Positions 5,792 through 8,620 of a DNA stretch of 8,620 nt are shown here, piece after piece (the stretch's first letter is position 1; each line of letters opens with the position of its first letter). A program made the translations under genes and the position numbers. The stretch covers positions 1 through 8,620 of the forward strand of contig JAWANJ010000038.1 of the NCBI GenBank assembly GCA_038895395.1, in the 5' to 3' direction. The notes under the pieces are model-generated. The model was given only the letters and a program-made list of their open reading frames with translations. It had not been told where the DNA came from and made no database searches. This DNA comes from DTGL01 sp038895395 (GTDB taxonomy: Archaea; Iainarchaeota; Iainarchaeia; Iainarchaeales; DTGL01).

Positions 5792-7309
5792 TTATTTTTT
5801 CTTAATCCTACTAAGCAGCATTTCCTTCAATGCCTTCGCATTCTGCTCATTCAGGCCATCGATATGGCCTTCTATAATTGATTGCGGGGCAACTGTTGAT
5901 ACATGCACATCCCAGAGGCTAAATATCCTATCAAATATATCTTGGTCAACAAAAACATTTTGTATGCGATCAAAAGGAATTGTAATTTCTTTAACATTGA
6001 AAACCCCTTTGCATATCAACAGGCAGTCTTCAGTGAAATTGTAATAGTAGCTCTTCAAATAATAAATTTCGTGAATATAATTTGCAATTGTCAACAAGAG
6101 CAGAATAACAATCCCGTATGCGAAAACTTGCATTGACCACTGAGGTACCATAAAAAGGCAACTTAAAAAAATTATTAAGTAAGCTATGACCAAATAAAAA
6201 GCTAAATTAACAGTCTTCTTCAATGGCTTGCTTTTTTCTAATGGGTGCTTGCTAATGAGCGTTGGAGTTATTTCTTTTGTGCTGAAGCCCATCTGTTTAA
6301 AAATCATGTCACGGAGATGCAAGGCATGGTCTAAAAGAAGCGCTGGTATTCTATTCATAACAGCCCTTGGCTGCTCACCTTTTTCATAAGTTTCTACCGC
6401 GCCTGTTTCAACGTGTAAGTTTGCGATACCAAAAGATCTTTCAAAGACACTAGTGGAAACTACTACATCTTGAATATTTTCATAAGGTATGCTGACCCTG
6501 TCGAGTCCAAGGAACTTATATTGTATCTCCAGACGTGTTCTTCCTAAAAAATATGTAGTGAAAGCCAGACGAATAGTAGGCCATATTACAAGAGTTGAAT
6601 TTAGGATTATTATCCAGAGCATAACTGAGAAGATGCCATCTTCTGGTTTAAAAAAGATTGATGCTATTAATACCAAAACTGTTATAATAAAACCTAAAAG
6701 CAGCATTGATAGAACTCCTTTCCAGAACTGAATCGGAAAGATGTTTTGTTGCATCATTTCTGTTGATTCCAAGGCTTCTGATGGCCTCAACTGCCCCGTT
6801 TCCATCTGGTGGCTTTTAGAAGACTTTGACAAGTGAATCCTTCGGAGAACATTTTCCTTAATTACTTCTGCTGTTTTAAGGTCAAAGCTGGGCAACCTGC
6901 TGGCACCAGCTGAGAGTTGGCTCATTGTTACGATCTTCAATCTTTTCAGGCCTATTATTCTTTCAATTATTCCCTGGCTTTCAACAACATCTTGTATATC
7001 AGAGTAAGGCAGCAAAGACCTCTTTTTTGCAATTATGCCACACTGGATTACAAGGCCTTCTTCTCCGATTTCAACCCATGTATTTTTCAATGTTAGATAA
7101 TCCAAAGCAAGAATGCCCACGCAAATAAGTACTAATAATGTTACTACTACTAATGTTACATTTGTGACACTCATTCTGATTTGATAATCAGCTGTGGGCG
7201 TTGTGCTAATGAATAGAAATAATAAAATGACTGTTATTACAGGAATATTTTTTAGAAGATTTAAAAGAGGTGGCTGATAACGCCTTTTAGAGTTGCTATG
7301 CTCTTCCAT
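5792..7309 (-). CDS. Three-module bPH2 (DUF304) membrane protein, YdbT-like
   Basis: The 505-aa protein repeats one module three times: a pair of membrane helices followed by a bacterial pleckstrin-homology (bPH2/DUF304) domain. Helices lie at about 22-36 and 50-72, 197-220 and 227-250, 367-388 and 394-413; PH domains at about 78-158, 256-338 and 421-503. Each PH domain carries the family signature (LPYSDIQDV, IPYENIQDV, IPFDRIQNV) and a following I/VFxR-type segment (IIERIIGL, VFERSFGI, IFDRIFSL). The function of this family is not established; it is membrane-bound and in Bacillus YdbS/YdbT are linked to bacteriocin resistance. ATG 7309 follows the previous gene's stop by 4 bp and has a GTGAT Shine-Dalgarno 4 nt upstream, so both are one operon. 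Its third module closely resembles the preceding gene's product. Confidence 0.9.
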   Translation of the reverse strand: MEEHSNSKRRYQPPLLNLLKNIPVITVILLFLFISTTPTADYQIRMSVTNVTLVVVTLLVLICVGILALDYLTLKNTWVEIGEEGLVIQCGIIAKKRSLLPYSDIQDVVESQGIIERIIGLKRLKIVTMSQLSAGASRLPSFDLKTAEVIKENVLRRIHLSKSSKSHQMETGQLRPSEALESTEMMQQNIFPIQFWKGVLSMLLLGFIITVLVLIASIFFKPEDGIFSVMLWIIILNSTLVIWPTIRLAFTTYFLGRTRLEIQYKFLGLDRVSIPYENIQDVVVSTSVFERSFGIANLHVETGAVETYEKGEQPRAVMNRIPALLLDHALHLRDMIFKQMGFSTKEITPTLISKHPLEKSKPLKKTVNLAFYLVIAYLIIFLSCLFMVPQWSMQVFAYGIVILLLLTIANYIHEIYYLKSYYYNFTEDCLLICKGVFNVKEITIPFDRIQNVFVDQDIFDRIFSLWDVHVSTVAPQSIIEGHIDGLNEQNAKALKEMLLSRIKKK

Positions 7310-7313
7310 AAAA

Positions 7314-7810
7314 TCACTTTTTTGAGGTCTTGATTTTCTCGAGAATCATTTTTTTCATAGCTTCTCCGTTCTCAAGACTCACGCCGTCAATGTGCGCCTC
7401 TTGGCCTGATAAGTAAGTTGCAGTAGAAACATGCAAGTCCCACAAATTGAAGATTCTATCAAAGATGTCCTGGTCAATGTAAACATCCTGTATCTTTTCA
7501 TAAGGTAAAACAGTTTCTCTTGGGGCAAAAACGCCCTTTTTTATTACCAAGAAATCTTCTCTGATGTCATAGTAATATTTTTCGAAATATAGGGTTTGGT
7601 ACCAGAAAAGAATCAAGATAATGACAACAATAAATAGAAGACAGGCAATGGCAGCAATAACTCCAACCTGCTCAAAGCCAGGCATAAATGGTAAAATTAT
7701 GGCGGCTACAGCTAAAAGCAAAACCCAGAAAATAGAGCCAGCAATAGTTTTCTTTATAATTTTCCTTCTTTCAAGCGGAAACAGCCTAATTGTTGGACCT
7801 GCCCGGACAT
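7314..7810 (-). CDS. One-module bPH2 (DUF304) membrane protein, YdbS-like, with apparent one-base frame error near its start
   Basis: The product has two membrane helices and one PH domain with the signature LPYEKIQDVYIDQDIFDRIFNLWD, typical of YdbS-like proteins of about 160 aa. The frame carrying the PH domain is open back to 7839 but has no ATG, GTG or TTG before TTG 7721, which lies inside the first helix. Residues encoded upstream of that TTG (PLERRKIIKKT) match PLEKSKPLKKT of the neighbouring three-module protein, so they are coding. An ATG at 7810 with a Shine-Dalgarno GGTAGGTG (7816-7823) is exactly where a start is expected but is one base out of frame. One extra G in the GGG at 7802-7804 would give a 165-aa protein starting MSGAGPTIRLFPLE. 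This is either a sequencing/assembly error or a real frameshift. The three-module bPH2 gene follows 4 bp after the stop. Confidence 0.8.
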
Positions 7811-7815
7811 AGTAG

Positions 7816-7823
7816 CACCTACC
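7816..7823 (-). promoter_or_regulatory. Shine-Dalgarno site supporting ATG 7810
   Basis: GGTAGGTG on the - strand, 5 nt before ATG 7810, matches the anti-Shine-Dalgarno end of 16S rRNA over AGGTG. It decides the start of the YdbS-like gene even though that ATG is out of frame with the rest of the protein. Confidence 0.6.
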
Positions 7824-7837
7824 AAATAGTTTCTTTA

Positions 7838-7850
7838 TTTATTAAATAGT
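7838..7850 (-). promoter_or_regulatory. TATA-like promoter of the bPH2 operon
   Basis: The - strand reads ACTATTTAATAAA in the 90-bp gap between the DUF2207 stop and ATG 7810. It would give a short leader of roughly 8-13 nt that must include the Shine-Dalgarno site. The exact start is uncertain, and read-through from the DUF2207 gene is also possible. Confidence 0.45.
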
Positions 7851-7900
7851 TTTCGGTTTCTGGTAACTATGTATTTCCGCAGTCATCAGCTTTTAAATCT

Positions 7901-8620
7901 CTAGCGGAAGCCTCCACTACCGCCGCCATGAAAGCCCCCACCGCCATGAAAGCCCCCACCACGAAAGCCGCTCGATCCCGAGGTTCTCGAGGCATGGGCA
8001 AAAACCGGCCTAAAATAGTTTTTTGATGTTCTAACAAATAAGCCATAATTTACTGAGCGCATTGAATTTCCTGCAAATATTGTGGAACGCACTTCAAGTG
8101 CATTACTAAATGCAACCTCCATTGCTTTGCTTACTTCTTCAGCTACGCCGAGAGGTATTGCGTAGACAAGGTATTTTTCCCAAAGCACTATTGCATCAGG
8201 CTTAACTTCCTTGAGAGCACTGAAATCCTTAAGAAATGCCTTTAACTTCATCCATCTTTGGTAATGGAGCGCACCTTGTGGCGTTCTTTTTGGCAAGGCA
8301 CTTTTAAAAACTATTGTTAAAAAAATACCTAAAATACCACTCAAAAATAAACCCGGGTTAAAGAAAATAAAAGGCCAGCCAATGGCTGTTAAAATAATGC
8401 AAACAACAAAAAATGCAATAGCTGCACTATTTTTTGCATAAAACCCCATCTGTATGTATTCCTCCCTGACAGCATTATGCCATTTTGTATAAATGGCAGG
8501 AGCCTCCGTATCACCGTAAAATGATTTTTGGATTTCCTTGAGGGTGACTTCTCCTCTTTCTCCAGCATATTTTTTAACTAATTTGAAAATCACTATTTCT
8601 TGCTTTGTGAGATTACTTAT
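7901..8620 (-). CDS. DUF2207 membrane protein, C-terminal part (5' end outside window)
   Basis: The frame is open to the window edge, so GTG 8593 is an internal codon; the visible part starts ISNLTKQE, a stretch typical of the middle of DUF2207 proteins, and the N-terminal DUF2207 domain is missing. Then come two adjacent membrane helices (roughly AIAFFVVCIILTAIGWPFIF and LFLSGILGIFLTIVF), and the family C-terminal motifs LPKRTPQGALHYQRW, LKAFLKDFS and LWEKYLVYAIPLGVAEEV. The protein ends in a Gly/His/Phe/Ser-rich tail (repeats of GGGFHG), a low-complexity end common in this family. The function is unknown; in bacteria the gene is often found beside lemA, which might lie just outside this window. 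It precedes the bPH2 genes on the same strand, 90 bp upstream, suggesting a shared envelope role. Confidence 0.88.
   Translation of the reverse strand: MSNLTKQEIVIFKLVKKYAGERGEVTLKEIQKSFYGDTEAPAIYTKWHNAVREEYIQMGFYAKNSAAIAFFVVCIILTAIGWPFIFFNPGLFLSGILGIFLTIVFKSALPKRTPQGALHYQRWMKLKAFLKDFSALKEVKPDAIVLWEKYLVYAIPLGVAEEVSKAMEVAFSNALEVRSTIFAGNSMRSVNYGLFVRTSKNYFRPVFAHASRTSGSSGFRGGGFHGGGGFHGGGSGGFR
7923..7958. repeat. 18-bp tandem repeat in the DUF2207 tail
   Basis: Two perfect copies of CCGCCATGAAAGCCCCCA (7923-7940 and 7941-7958) encode the six-residue unit of the Gly/His/Phe-rich tail. A degenerate partial third copy follows. Perfect identity at the DNA level suggests recent slippage or duplication. 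Confidence 0.9.

Noticed and set aside
5663..5881. 72-aa + strand open frame over the spacer and the end of the YdbT-like gene
   Set aside because: It runs antisense to the third PH domain and across the sRNA; no motif or ribosome-binding site supports it.
7811..7900. TGATGA (7883-7888, - strand) as the C box of a second C/D sRNA
   Set aside because: The preceding base is C rather than a purine, and no CTGA D box or 12-nt guide spacing follows before the next gene's promoter.
1..8620. CRISPR arrays, transposases, tRNA or rRNA genes
   Set aside because: I looked on both strands and saw no regularly spaced repeats, transposase motifs, tRNA cloverleaf elements or rRNA stretches.

Overview
The window looks like an AT-rich archaeal scaffold assembled from short reads; a run of 10 Ns marks an assembly gap. 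Archaeal hallmarks visible in the sequence are TATA-type promoters 25-30 bp upstream of leaderless start codons (the upp gene and the aminotransferase), a candidate C/D-box sRNA with two 12-nt guides and its own TATA-like promoter, and an aminotransferase of the Pyrococcus AlaT type. Shine-Dalgarno sites (GAGGTG, GGTAGGTG, GTGAT) are used inside operons. The mix of archaeal core features with bacteria-like envelope genes would suit an uncultivated lineage such as DPANN, but this is inference and no rRNA is present to settle it.

Positions 1-4159 run on the + strand. A very large enzyme, cut by the window start, fuses a ribulose-phosphate 3-epimerase-like barrel, a uridine kinase/phosphoribulokinase-like P-loop kinase, a zinc ribbon and a threonine synthase-like PLP domain. 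A 71-aa PspC protein overlaps it by 4 bp. A short intergenic region with nested inverted repeats and a TATA box precedes uracil phosphoribosyltransferase (upp, containing the N gap), followed 10 bp later by a small cysteine-rich membrane protein.

Positions 4211-8620 run on the - strand, converging on the first block. In transcription order they hold the C-terminal part of a DUF2207 membrane protein with a Gly/His-rich tail (cut by the window end), a one-module bPH2 (DUF304, YdbS-like) membrane protein whose start is out of frame by one base, a three-module bPH2 (YdbT-like) membrane protein 4 bp further on, the C/D-box sRNA candidate, an AlaT-like aminotransferase with a leaderless promoter, and a 60-aa zinc-finger protein coupled to it by an ATGA overlap.

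The DUF2207/bPH2 genes form an envelope-associated cluster and PspC on the other strand has the same flavour. The fusion enzyme, upp and the aminotransferase belong to phosphosugar, nucleotide and amino-acid metabolism. The most unusual items are the triple fusion enzyme, whose combined reaction I cannot name, and the sRNA, whose D guide looks complementary to the 23S rRNA A-loop region.
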